A stretch of DNA of 64,000 nucleotides, from contig NC_092674.1 in NCBI RefSeq assembly GCF_964355755.1, forward strand, positions 1,431,001-1,495,000. The letters run 5' to 3'. The notes beneath the pieces are model-generated. The model was given only the letters and a program-made list of their open reading frames with translations. It made no database searches and was not told the DNA's origin. This DNA comes from Antedon mediterranea. Lineage: Eukaryota > Echinodermata > Crinoidea > Comatulida > Antedonidae. Each line of letters begins with the position of its first letter. Positions within the stretch are counted from its first letter, which is position 1. Shown here piece after piece: positions 22,339 to 34,544 of the stretch. Made by a program: the position numbers and the translations under genes.

Positions 22339-23504
22339 AGTCATCATTATTAGAAATTGAAATGTAGATTAATTTGGTCACTGGTAGGCCTATTACTATC
22401 ACGAAATGTGACTTGATAAACATACAAATCAGGGGAAGATTCGCCTATTATTACCTATTGGACATTTAAGATGGAAAAGAGAGAACCGGTTGCATTCTCT
22501 TACTAGATGAACACCCAACACAATCTTTCAAGAGAAAGTTCAAGTCTATGGATACATTTTCAGTATTGTTTCTAAGCACTTTTGGAATGTTCAATGCGAA
22601 AGATATATATAAAGAAGATAAGTTAAAAAGCTGTTTAGGGTCATATTTGATGTACGGTATCAATGTAGTCTGTTTACACCAACACTTGACTTCAGAGTAG
22701 TGGTGAACGCATAGGTACAAAGTAGACGCATTATATTGCAGACTTTGATACAACGAGCTGCACAGGATGTTGTACAGGCCTAATATGGTATACAGGATAT
22801 GTTGATGTATTAATGTTCTGCACGACGATATAATATCTAAAGTAAGTTTGTTCTTCACATTTTGTTTAAACATTAACTTAAAACTTAGAGGCAATTGAAA
22901 ATTGCTCTGGAAGTTTATGGTACTTTCTTAGACTGTGAAGTCTGCAATTCCCCACTAAATTAATTTGCTTTTTTTTTTGCCAATCGCAACTTACTTAGTC
23001 AATTAAATGTATGTGCAAGTTTTTACACCCCAGTTGAGTGATGGTCACTGTTGGCCTAAGTGTCAATGAAGAATGTAACTAATTAGGGCCTAATTCTAAT
23101 TAGTAATTGAGCACGAATCACTCAATACTATGTTATTTTGTATTGCATGCTATAGGCCTACTGAACTAATGTTATCAGTAGTGATAATGCAATGCACAGA
23201 TATCATTAACTATTATCTCATATACTCATATTAATATTTACTCATAATATACTCTTAACAATCTATATACCTGTGTTACTACTATGTAATAAGATAAGAA
23301 AGGTCAAATAGGTCAACCATTGATTGACTGGCAGAGGGTTTATAGGCCTATACCCCAATCAGATGAGCTTTTATTCAAAACTATTATAATAATTATCAAT
23401 TTCATTAGAAAGGTCAAATAGGTCAACCATTGAACAGGGTTGATACCAATCATATTTTATTTAAAATATTGTATTTTAATAATTATTTCAATTTTATTAT
23501 TCCA
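22339..23504. other. Spacer between the WYxQY paralogues
   Basis: AT-rich, with the 27-bp direct repeat and the acceptor of paralogue B at its end. No MITE and no gene recognised. Confidence 0.5.
23297..23433 (+). repeat. 27-bp direct repeat pair between the paralogues
   Basis: AGAAAGGTCAAATAGGTCAA followed by CCATTGA occurs at 23297-23323 and again at 23407-23433. It lies in the leader region of paralogue B. The AGGTCA-like half sites resemble nuclear-receptor motifs, but that reading is speculative. Confidence 0.6.
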
Positions 23505-23511
23505 GACATCC

Positions 23512-24144
23512 ATGTCCGCATACACTCCGTCCGACTTACCAATCTGGTACAATCAGTACTTCGTTGCAAGAGTGAACCAACGGCGCTGTGAGAATGAAGT
23601 CAATACGTTGAGGAAGGAACTTATTCCAGCTTACCAACACACTATATCTAGAAGTTTAGAACAATATAAGGAAGAACTTCGAGCGGGAAGATTTACTGTC
23701 AACAGCGAAGATCAACGAATACAAGTTCACAAAGTTTCAAGTTTTGGTGCTTTTGCCAAATCACGTGATAGAACTGACGATTCTTCAATAAAGTTTGATA
23801 AACGTCATTTGACGTCATCTAAGATAACATTCCCGCCAATAGAAAAAACATTTACGTATGTCTCTACTAAAAAGTCAGACCGACACAAAAGTAGGTCTAA
23901 TTTTCAAGTCAAAGAGAGTAGAAGTAAAAGCGGGACCTCACATGTAACGATTGAGAGGCCGGTTGATCACAGGTTCGTTGGTTATACACCACCAGAACAT
24001 ATGTGGCCAAGAATGCAAAAACAAATATGGGAAGAAATGTGTAAACCGAAAGGCAACGTAAAGACAACCATACGGAAAAACAGTAACGATGATTTGAATG
24101 TAAATAAACTGACTTTAGATATAAAGAAAATCACACCAAAATAA
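23512..24144 (+). CDS. Unrecognised basic protein, tandem paralogue B (WYxQY family)
   Basis: A 210-residue coding exon. The N-terminus (DLPIWYNQYFVARVNQRRCE, then NTLRKELIPAYQ and LRAGRFTV) matches paralogue A at P-WY-QY---R, C, TLR--LI---Q, Y and AGR--V with the same spacing over 64 residues. Past that the two diverge, though both keep a short FPPIE/LPPLE motif. A TTYP-like tail near the end reads VGYTPPEHMWPRMQKQIWEE. It is rich in lysine, arginine and serine. ATG 23512 follows the acceptor at 23505; the open frame continues upstream into intron sequence with no ATG. AATAAA at 24140-24145 overlaps the stop, as in paralogue A. Function unknown. Confidence 0.7.
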   Translation: MSAYTPSDLPIWYNQYFVARVNQRRCENEVNTLRKELIPAYQHTISRSLEQYKEELRAGRFTVNSEDQRIQVHKVSSFGAFAKSRDRTDDSSIKFDKRHLTSSKITFPPIEKTFTYVSTKKSDRHKSRSNFQVKESRSKSGTSHVTIERPVDHRFVGYTPPEHMWPRMQKQIWEEMCKPKGNVKTTIRKNSNDDLNVNKLTLDIKKITPK

Positions 24145-25020
24145 AGCGCGAAAAACGAAGAGCTACTGTACTACATTTCCTCAAAGGACGCAACTCCGTT
24201 GGTGACAGTTCCGGGTGATACATCCCGCGCGCGTCGTGATTGGTCAAATTACTTGCTTTACACATGGACGTTGCGTCCTAGTGGGAACCAAGGTTAAAAT
24301 AATCGAGAAGTTGTATAAAAAAAAATATAAATAATAGATTACAACGATTGATTAAATATAATTAAAGTTTAATTTAAATACACTGTCGATTTTGTCTCAT
24401 TTCATGAACATCAACATAGAAAATAAATTACTGTTGTGATTTAAAATCATACATACATTTTGAATTACTGAGTATAAAACTTAGCACTCGAGCTTTTAGC
24501 TCCGAAAATAATATTTTTTATCAATCGGCGGGAGACTGAAATGTCGATTGCAAAATCGTCATAAGTATAATCGAAGAACGACTGAAACTAAACTATATAT
24601 TCAAGGTCCTTTTTTTTTGTCCTACGCTACCCATTATCTGTATTTGGCACATTATTTAAACAATTATTCATTCTATAAAATGTCTTTATAAACATTATAT
24701 AAATAGATAAGATATATTTAAAAATCACGAATTAATTTTGTTTTCAATAAAAATGCCCATAATTAAGAAAATTGCTATAGGCCTAATCTACATAAGCGTA
24801 CAGTACTGTACACAGAACTATTTTGGAAGTGCTGTACTAGATTCAGTCTAGCGCCCTCTATAATACTACAGAAAGGCAACTTTTACAAGATAGTAAAATT
24901 TAAACTCGAATACTAACTACCATATTAATAGCAACAATTCAATTTGTATTGCAAAAATTAAATAACTATCAAAGTGATTAAAAATTAATTTAAAATTAAC
25001 TTTGCTATGATTTTAGTAAC
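24145..25020. other. Spacer between paralogue B and DUF229 gene 3' end
   Basis: Contains a family-2 MITE right half (24182-24295) and otherwise nothing recognised. Confidence 0.5.
24182..24295. mobile_element. Family-2 MITE fragment
   Basis: AAGGACGCAACTCC, CGTGATTGGTCAAATTACTT and ACGTTGCGTCCTAGTGGGAA then CCAAGGTT. Confidence 0.7.
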
Positions 25021-27792
25021 CTATTGATCTCTACCTGAGTTTAGTTGATTTTTACAATAACAGTATTTTGCAACTTTTGGGTACTTATTCACAATACATT
25101 TAGGTTGGTCACCATAGAGATTTATTCGACTAATTTCCTCAGTTATTTCATATCGGGTGATGTTCTTCTCGTCATGTGACATTTTTATTGTCGCTTCAAA
25201 TAAACCTGGCCCAGGAGCTGTTTCCACGGTAACTTGGTAGAGAAGCGACATTTCATGGACGTCAACATTGGCTTCTTTCAAAAATCCTGGTTCTCTTTGG
25301 TCAAAATCTACTGTCTTATCAAACTTTAGAATCTAAGATTTTGCCACACAAAAAAAAATGGTATTATTATTAGTATAGAGAAAAGTGAGATTAGAATAAT
25401 TAAACATTTCTGTTATAAAGAAGCAATTAGAAATGAATACATCAATAGAAACCAACGAAAGATTGCCACAAAATGAATTTTAGACTCAACAGCTGCATAG
25501 CCATTGTGGCGCATCATTTTTATTTAGTATTACTGAAGGTCCTAATGTTTACCTCCGAATTTGGAATCATTCTCTGAGCAAACTTTACACTTTTCAGAAC
25601 AATGTGAGCGCAGTGTTCAATGAAGGGCACCACCAAACGATTCAGCTCTTCTATGACAACCTCGGCTATTGTATTTATCTGATCAAAATAAAAAATAATA
25701 TATGTCATATTATTATTATTATTTATTATAATACTATTAATGAGTAAACATTTCATCACATAAAAACATCGGGGGACTTATAAAGGAGTGAGGTAAAATG
25801 CATCAGTCAGCGCATACTTTTTTAAAAATAATTCTGTGCCACGTTTATCTATAGACCCTATACTTTTATCCACACACTCTGGACTTTAAAGGAATTGTAT
25901 ATTATTACCTCAAGTTGATTTCCATCTGGAACCATTTCCCACTTGAGGCATGCACACCAGTGAGGTGCCACGCCCGCACCTGAACAGCTCCTTGTGAGTG
26001 GTATTTCATTAAATAGGTTCAACCCTCGCTGATTTTTATTTCCAACAGAATTATAATTAAGAACGCTCTTAAGTGTTTCGTGAATGTCAAACGGCGTAGT
26101 TAACCGATCTGAATTTAATCGGATATTTTTATAAATAGAAGGGTGTTTTTTGCGTATCCATTCTGGGATATAAATAGACATAAAAGGAAGTCGTTCTTCT
26201 AGCTTTCCTTGAAGCGTTGCTCTTATCTTCGTATATCGCGCTCCGTGATCACTGAAAATAGCGAGTAGCGTATTATTAAGTAAACCATCAGAATGTACTT
26301 TTTTTAGGAATGTGACCAACGCGTCGTCCATTAGGGACAATTTGTTAATATCAGCGTGTGTAAGACCAGTGTATAACATAAAACCAAAGTGTGGAACCTT
26401 TCTATAATCAAACATGAAGTCCTGTAGATAATCAAGTAAAACCTTATGGACCGGCTTTGGTCCGAGACATTGACCTTCAATGTTGACCTCTTGCCAAAAC
26501 GTTCTCATGTAATGGTCAGTCGGTCGATGATCAAATCCTTTTAATCTCCAATTGTACGTAGAAATTTCAGGTGTATCCTCCGCGAATAGGGTTGCATAAC
26601 CAGCTTTCTTGAAGTCCTTCCACACGAACGGATAAACATCAACGTAAGTGGAGTTAGCGAAACTCCGCCTAGTTTCTGGCAGCTCTTTTTCGTGCTTGCC
26701 TGTGAGCATTGGAGTGACCGCTCCATTAGTCGCATCTCCAACTATGTTGTAACCTTTAAGAACCACCGAACCAATTTTTTCAGTCAAGTAACGGTAAGTA
26801 TTTGGCATTTTACGAATGAAGTTTAATCTTGATGTTGAATCAACTCCAAACATGATGACGTTTAACCCGAGGGATGTTTCCGACACGTGTTTAGACTGAG
26901 CATGCTTCATGACCTTATCAATTGGATTGATATGAGCATGAATGTCAACATGCGTTCTTTGGATGTCCATTTCGTATTCCATCAATGATTGGTCATCGTT
27001 TTCATTTGCGGAAATGTCAGGATTGTCGCAACCAACGATAATAAAATCAGAATCGACTTTGTACGCAAGTTTGAGGTCTTTACCATCCTGTGCGCGTCCA
27101 ACTGGTACAATCACTGGATCTGTTATAAAAGATAAAATATCCGAGTCTCTTTCAATGGTTGACACCTGGCATACTTCATACTTTTCTTTAACCAAAGCAT
27201 CATACCGGACAAAAATACTATTATCTTTTATATAACTGTTCAAATGACCTTTGCACTCTAAAGGTGATGGTTCGTAAAATAAGTGCGAGATTTCAAGATC
27301 AAAAGGCTCCAAGTCTGGCATCTTACAAACTTGGTCATTAGTACTGTTAAAGGCTTCTTTAAAAATAACTTTGTTTTCTAAATTTGTTTTTATTTTTACA
27401 GGATTAATTGCTTTAGTTTCTTGTCTTGTGATTGAGAATTTACTCAATTTATTAGGAATAAATGTTTTATTTGTAACTTCCGAATAAAGGTCACTTGACT
27501 TATTTTTATCTGTCGGATTATCCACAATTTTATTTTTCTGCATACTTAGTAGTTTTTGCAGCCGCCTTTGCTTTTCGGCATTGATAAAACCAATAGATCT
27601 AGAATAGTTTGCTTTTCGTAAACGGCCTTTACTTATATGATGGACGGATATTGGCATTGCACCAGTCGTCTTTGTAGTTGATTGAAGGCTACGGAACGAA
27701 ACAACGAGAAGGATCAGGCTGAAAGTGATGATGGCGTAGAACAAGCAACGCACTCGGTTGTTCGTGATGTTGATCAGTTTTGTCCGTCCCAT
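25021..27792 (-). CDS. DUF229 family protein, type II membrane, alkaline-phosphatase/sulfatase-like fold
   Basis: Three coding exons on the minus strand: 27792-25909, 25678-25553 and 25332-25021, all phase 0, giving 773 aa. Residues 1-13 are short and basic, followed by one hydrophobic segment (CLFYAIITFSLILLVVSF), so a type II anchor with a lumenal or extracellular catalytic part. The DUF229 core reads LNVIMFGVDSTSRLNFIRKM (near residue 315), GDATNGAVTPMLTGK, TLFAEDTPEISTYNW, GFDHRPTDHYMR and FSDHGARY (near 512), the last being a metal-site motif of the alkaline phosphatase superfamily. The third exon carries a beta-rich tail (LYQVTVETAPGPGLFEATIK). Substrate unknown; such proteins are expanded in nematodes and other invertebrates. 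ATG 27792 is the first real ATG. It is divergent from CEP63. Confidence 0.87.
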
Positions 27793-28612
27793 GGTCAAAG
27801 TTTCTTGTCCTTATTTTCATACTTCCAAGCAAGGTCAGGTGACATTAATTATAATTGGCCGTATTTTTTTAAAAATTAGCCTAACTCTAAAAAAAAATTT
27901 GTTATTAATATTTCATTCAATATTTGTATTTATATCATAGTTATTATTTGCTCACTTACTTTGAAGCAGTTATGGTTAAACAAAATATGTCATCAAATAA
28001 AAAATAATTTGTTTGTAATACTGTAATTCAAATAAATGGGCCGAATCGTCCTGCTACCTCGGAGAGGGTCGCAAGCTAGCTACCAACCAAGACCAATCTT
28101 AGTCTCCTCTTCTTGCCTAGCTCTAGGCCAAGGCTAGCTAGGAAAGCTATTTTTGGCGTAAGTAAGGTGTTTCTAACATAATTATCAATATACTACCTTT
28201 ATATATATATATACTACCTTTATAATTAATTTAAACTACTTAGATATGCAGAATGACTCCATTATGCCTAGCCTCTTGGAAATTAAGGGTCGAGCGGAAA
28301 CTAATGTAAACATTAATTTGAAGGTGTGGAACGCAAAATGAGCATTTATTTTATATGGGAAGATAACTTTAAAAATGGCATGCATTAAACAATTGTTTAA
28401 CGTTTTAGCTTAATATGTAAAAAACCTTTATTAAAATAGTAATCATAAGGTTTCTATCACAAACAATCTGCTGCAAATTATTATTTTTTTATATGTAAGA
28501 TTTGGCAGGCGCTCCCGGCGTTCCATTTTTAATCAAAGTTAATCAAGACTGTAGAATTTATTTGAAAAACCACCCGCGAAGAAATAATTATGTCGTAATT
28601 TTAACTAATAAT
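27793..28612. promoter_or_regulatory. Intergenic region between divergent DUF229 and CEP63 genes
   Basis: 820 bp holding both 5' ends. A short TATATA run lies at 28201-28212 and a GC-richer patch at 28050-28150. No known MITE copy and no convincing named site. Confidence 0.4.
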
Positions 28613-31600
28613 ATGGGTGAATTCGAGAGAGAGGCCCAGCGTGCTGGGTAATAATATGTTTCTTAATATTATTAGTTTGTTATTAGATTAGTATATAATG
28701 TATTTGTACATTTCATTTGGATAACCGTACCCAAACACCTAGGCCTAGATAAATGTAGGCTGCCTCCAGGCACATTGCTTAGTTAGCCTACTAGCTGGTC
28801 GTTTTGTCCATTTTATAATTACCCTACTTTACTGTATCCAGGAACGTCTGAAAACTACTGTATTTTAAAAAGTTTACAATAAAGGGGAAAGAAATCTATC
28901 CTAGCCAAGGCATGCCTAATAATTTTAATAATAATCATCAATTATATTATAATAATAATTATTTTTATAATAAATGAGTTTTCACTTTAAATTTTTTTAT
29001 GTGCAGGTTGTTCAACGGATTCCCGCTATCATCATGTGAAGCTGAGCTGCAGGAATTAATGAGGCAAATAGACATAATGATGGCAGGTCGCAAGAAGGAA
29101 TGGGAGATGGAGATCCATGCTTTGGAAGCCAGACTAGACATCAAGAGCAAGGAGTTAAATACCTCAAGAAGTCACATAGAAATTAAACATAAAGAGGTGA
29201 CATCTATGGGGATTTAGGAAGAGATATAAAGGAGGGTGTGAAAAGAAAATTCCCCGGTCATTTTTGATCAAACACATATGGAAACATACTCCCATAATGC
29301 AGCTAGTAATCAGCGCAAAGTTGTTTCTTGACCTTTCCTTGTTCACATTTACCTTCTGTAAGCACACTTTTAGTTAATTAATTCAATTTAAATTTTAAAA
29401 TTCCTAGAATTTATGTCCAGAGAAACATTCCCCTTGTTCCTCCTAGTGTTGTAAAATAGCTAAGCGGTGTACATATTATTACCCCGGTCATTTTTGATCA
29501 AACACATATGGAAACATACTCCCATAATGCAGCTAGTAATCAGCGCAAAGTTGTTTCTTGACCTTTCCTTGTTCACATTTACCTTCTGTAAGCACACTTT
29601 TAGTTAATTAATTTCATTGATTCTTAATTGCTTTTAACAATCTTTCTCTCAGCTTGGCCAACTACGACATAATTTACAGTTAGCAGAAAGCTCACAACAG
29701 AATATTACAAAACAGTACGATGAGCAAGTATCACAGTTACGAAACCAGGTATATAAAATATTTTATCTTAAAAAAAACAAAATATATCAGTTCTATTGGA
29801 ATATTTTGACAACTCTACTGTGATATTTAAAAGCATTATTTCCTCTATATATAGTACTTAAAATCAATGTAGATTATTAATATTTTATGATGTTTAATTA
29901 CAGCTTGGTGTTCTGCAAAGAGACTATGAACGACTTCAGAAACATCACAGTAGACAAGCTGCTACGGCACAGAAGACAACAGACGACAAAGTAGAAGAAG
30001 CAAGCAGGTTGCAATCGGACTTAATCAATGCCGAATCAACTATTAAAGTATTCTAATTATCTTATTATTAATTTTATAGTTTTTGATTTTGTGTAGGCAT
30101 CTTTCTCTCCCTTACAACTCAAGTAAGTTAATCTAAACATTTAAGTTAAAATTGATACATGAAAAGGTTCCTTGAATATTTTTTTTTCTGGATTGCAGGA
30201 ACTTGAAGAAAAGTCAAAAGTTTGGGAAGGTCAAAGGAGAGTTTACAGACATCAGGTTGAAAGTCTTGAATCACAGAGGAAGACTCTTGCCGAGAAAAAT
30301 CAAGTTCTTCTGGTAAATTAAAGAAATAAGATGTTAAATTCAATGTGGGAATATTAATTTACTGTATTTAATTAACTGCTTACATTCATATTTAAAAATA
30401 ATAATTAAGATTTTGTTGTCATGTTTGCATGCTGGCTGGGACGTCCCATCGAAAGTGGTTGAGTTCGCTGTTAGAGTCCTCCAGGTCTAGCATGTGTGTT
30501 TTATTGTTTATTATTGTATAATCCGGAATACTTTGAATTGAATGTTATTAAAGAAACACATTGTTATTCTAAATTGAAAGCAACAAGCAGATGGCTATCG
30601 GTCACAACTGGACAAAACACGGAACATGAGTGAGCAGCAGGATTACAATAGAAAATCCAAACTTGCTTACTGTGAGACCGAATTAAAACGCACTCATGAC
30701 AAATTGAACGAAAGAAATAACAGGATATTGTCACTAGAGGGCAGCCTAAAAGACAGCATAGCCAAGAGGATGACAGTTTCTGATGAAAACTTGAGATTGA
30801 AATCAGAAATAAAGAATGCTAATTTGAATATCCAGGTAGTTTATTTAAATGTATCATTTACATATTATTAACCAACATATTTCACGTAAGACTAGGGTTG
30901 TATAAGCACCAGGTTACATTAATTATATATTTTTTTTCTATTTTATTTTTCTTGACAGCGACTTGAGGAAGACTTAAATCAACTACGAGTTGAACTTCAG
31001 TCTCGTGATGACCTGTTAAAGGCTAGCGAACATGAAGCACGCTACCAAAGTAGAGATGTAACACAATTACAAGAGAGTCTGGCATTGAAAGAGGACATTA
31101 TACAGTTAGTAATCAAATTACTTTTGAACTGCCAAATGATTTAAAATTTATGACTTTTTTTAAAGATTATCTTTGTATGAATGCTATTTGCTATTTTCTA
31201 CATTTATATTGATATTGATTTTAGGACGTTGAAGTCACAGAATAAAATCAACCAATCAGTGGAACAAGGTCATCATGCAAGTCAGATGGCAGATAAAGAA
31301 AGAGAAAATGAACAGTTACGACAAAATGAGAAAGGTCTACGAGATGAGGTGCTGCGACTTCAACGTAGGTTAGTGCAACATGGAAATAACGCAGTCGGTG
31401 TATCAATGTTGTTCTGAGGATTTTAACATTTCATACATTGTGTTTGTGTTTCAGTGTTGATGATGCAAGCAGAGAATGTGCTCATCTCAATCTGGAATTG
31501 GCAAATAAGATAGATGAGTTGAGTCATCTTGAAGGAGTCGAGCTGAAAGAGTTGAATGACAAATACAACAAGGTTAGTTAGTAATTCTTTTCGAAAAAAA

Positions 31601-33810
31601 ACAAAAAAGAAATACCGAAACTAACGTGCTTGACAGTTTAACTGTCCTGCTCGGCAACTTTTTCAGAATAAATGACAAATAAGTCATTAAACAGATTGAT
31701 GTATAGAGGGCCAATTCTGTCTAATTCTAATGAACATGGTTAGTTATTTATTTTATTTTACATATTTAACAATAGTTGTAGTGTAGTACTGTGTTTCTTA
31801 CCATAATTTATGTTTTTGTCAAAATAGCTTTCTGAAAAATGTTCAGGCCAGGAGGATTTCTTTCAATCAACATTAGAAGGAATGAAGAAAGAAGTCACAT
31901 CACTTACAACTAACCTCCATGAAAGAGATAAGACTGTCGCTTACTTAAAGAATAAGATATCTTTATTACAAAATCAAATTACTGATAATAATTCCAAATC
32001 GGAAGATGGTGTTAGTGAATTACAGGTGAGATGTAAATAAAACAAAGTTGCTTATCTATATATTATAAAAGACCCATCAAATTAAAGAGACCGACTGCCT
32101 AAGTTTAAAGATAACTTAACTAAAAGTTCTCATGTATTTATAATGAAATTCCCTGTACAAAACAAATTTCTGTTTGGCAACACACAGAAGGAGAACAGCC
32201 TTTTAAGACAGCACCTAAACACACTACGTCACCAAGTGGAATCAGGAGAACGCAATCTGCAAGAAAGGCTTAGCAGCCAAAAAAGAGAATCTGACTTAGT
32301 CATCGCTGACATGAAGGAAGAAGAAGAAAGGTATGTTGTTATTATTATTTAATAATTATTGAAGCTCTGTTTACACTATCATTTGTGCCCAACTATGGTA
32401 GTGATACAGTTCTTCTTTCATATAATCAGTTAATATATTCAAAAATATATTATTTAGTTACTTTTTACTTTTTTTTCATAATCTTGTGCTGAATATTATG
32501 AATTGGACACAATCTTCATAACCTCTGTTTTTCATTGTTTTTCTCTCATTGTCCTTATTAGGAAGATTGAAGCTTTAAATCTTGAACATCATATAGAAAT
32601 CCAGGAATTAAAAAATAGGCTGAGCGAGACTGTCAACCAATACGAAGGAGAGTTACATAATGTCAAAGGTCAATCAGGGCATTCTATTCATTTACAACGT
32701 ATGTAAAGCTCTATGTACACTATCAAACTAGTTTGACAAAAAAAGTGTGATGTGCCCAAATATGGTAGTGATATGCTTAAATATAGCACATCACATTGTT
32801 TTGTCTCATAAGGTTTGATAGTCTAGTCAAGGCTTAATACATTTTAGGCACATGTTATTGTGTATTCTGGCGTTAAAAGAGAATTGAATTGAACTTATCA
32901 CCCTGGTAATGGTAGGCAGGGCACTTACTTATTCCACCACTACATTGTTTTTACAGGCCCAGTTTCTGGAACAGTAACTGCATCAAGTTCTTACGTCCGG
33001 TCGCCAAGTCGCAACAAATTCTTCCAGAATCCAAATATATCGCAGGAGTTACTCAGCTTTCCAGAACTTATTTCACAATCGGATTCTTTTCAATATGAGG
33101 TAAATATTATAATTTGTATGTATCACTAAGTATTATACTGTAATGAGTAAAATATTATACATTTTAGTTATCACTAAAGCTTGGTTCCCACTAGAACGTA
33201 ACGCAAGGACGTAAACGCAACGCAAGCGTTTTAACCAATGACAAGCGAAGTTATAGACAGTTAGCAATCACAAGGGAATAAGCCATCGCTTGTGATTGGT
33301 CAATTCACTTGCGTTGCGTTACGTCCTTGTGTTGCGACGCTAGTGGGAACCACGCTTAAGTATTATACTGTAATGAGTAAAATATTATACATTTTAGTTA
33401 TCACTAAGTATTATATTGTAGTATTTAATGTGAGTGTAGTATTTGAAACAAGCTTCCCAGCTTAAAGGGTTCCTCTGCTATACCATAATGTATAATTATT
33501 TAGTTTTTGTATGATTTTGTTAATTTCAAACTGTATTGTATTGTGTACATTATGGATAGCAATAAATATTACAAACAAACAAACAATAATAAAATGATAT
33601 AATAATAAAAATTGTGATAACTTTGGTTTTTTTTTTCAATGTTGTTAGCGTCCAAACTCAAGGGTTTCTGTAACAAGCAGTTTTGTTGCAGAAAACAAGA
33701 AACACACAAACGAATTGGAGAAGTTACTGAACCATCACATCACAGATCTTGAGAATAGAACAGATGAGACGATAGGTCGCTACATTCCAACATCCAAGTC
33801 CGATACTTAA
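28613..33810 (+). CDS. CEP63: Centrosomal/deuterosome coiled-coil protein CEP63/DEUP1
   Basis: Fourteen exons: 28613-28647, 29007-29196, 29653-29748, 29904-30047, 30199-30312, 30581-30835, 30959-31104, 31225-31368, 31455-31572, 31828-32025, 32188-32330, 32562-32668, 32957-33099, 33649-33810; 664 aa (human CEP63 about 703). The N-terminus after [12 protein letters not shown] reads [20 protein letters not shown], nearly the same as human CEP63. Almost all the rest is heptad coiled coil. [20 protein letters not shown] and the C-terminal helix ([20 protein letters not shown]) also match. CEP63 with CEP152 recruits PLK4/SAS-6 for centriole duplication; DEUP1 does this at deuterosomes. The short first coding exon is inferred from phase and a good GTAATA donor. 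Poly(A) signal AATAAA at 33868-33873. Confidence 0.92.
29252..29611. repeat. 130-bp direct duplication in CEP63 intron 2
   Basis: A block starting CCCCGGTCATTTTTGATCAA and ending TTTTAGTTAATTAATT is present at 29252-29381 and 29482-29611 with no difference seen, about 100 bp apart. Confidence 0.9.
32364..32412. mobile_element. Family-1 MITE half
   Basis: AGCTCTGTTTACACTATCAT and CAACTATGGTAGTGATA, left part only, in a CEP63 intron. Confidence 0.7.
32707..32834. mobile_element. Family-1 MITE copy, complete
   Basis: AGCTCTATGTACACTATCAA to TTTGATAGTCTAGTCAAGGCT with TAA on both sides, in a CEP63 intron. Confidence 0.9.
33127..33407. repeat. 48-bp tandem pair split by a MITE
   Basis: The block TAAGTATTATACTGTAATGA onward to TTTTAGTTATCAC occurs at 33127-33174 and again from 33357. 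The family-2 MITE 33178-33356 sits exactly at the unit boundary with TAA on each side. Confidence 0.85.
33178..33356. mobile_element. Family-2 MITE copy, complete 179 bp, reverse orientation
   Basis: AGCTTGGTTCCCACTAGAAC to CTAGTGGGAACCACGCT, TAA duplication on both sides. It is the reverse complement of 11467-11645 with few changes. It lies in the last CEP63 intron. Confidence 0.93.
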
Positions 33811-34048
33811 CTTTGTTCAATCGTATTTTTTTTTGTATTATAAAATTAAACATATTTATATTGTATAAATAAATTGTTTTTGTGTATTATAGAAAAAAAA
33901 ATGTTTTTAAATATAATTAATGTAATTGTTTATTTTGTGTCTGTACTTATTACGTAACACTACTTTGTCTCCCACCCGCTTTCTTCCTTTTGCTCGATAG
34001 TTTCGTCATGATCATTAACAAATGAAACCTGCCAATTATTCAGTATAA

Positions 34049-34172
34049 ATCTCTGCCTACATTTTATGTGACAAAAAAATGTGATGTGCCCATATATGGA
34101 CATGATGATGTCATATCAGTACCATATTTAAGCATATCAATACCATATTTATATTTTGTAAAAAGCAGAGCT
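34049..34172. mobile_element. Family-1 MITE copy, right end decayed
   Basis: ATCTCTGCCTACATTTTATG at left after TAA, body GATGTGCCCATATATGGACA, right end reduced to GCAGAGCT. Confidence 0.75.
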
Positions 34173-34544
34173 ATATAATTATCATTGAATGAGATCTCTG
34201 TTCAGAATATTATTAGCTGCTGAGCTACCTCTGACGCAAAACACCCCTGTAATAACGATATGCCGACCACACAATGCGTTATTACCTCGAATGTTTCATA
34301 GATCATATCACAATTAGTGAGTGTTAATTGTAGCAGGCGACAGTTTTATTGTGTTAATAACTTTTGTGTGATTATCTCGACAATGTGCTAATATTCATAA
34401 TTTTATTAGGGGCCTACACTTGATCTAGACAATACAACGTTTATTTCAAGAGGAAAAATTTATTGATCCAATGATAAGTAAATAATTGTAATTAGTACAA
34501 AAATTACTTACTAACTACGTTTAGCAAACGCTCTATTTGCGTAA

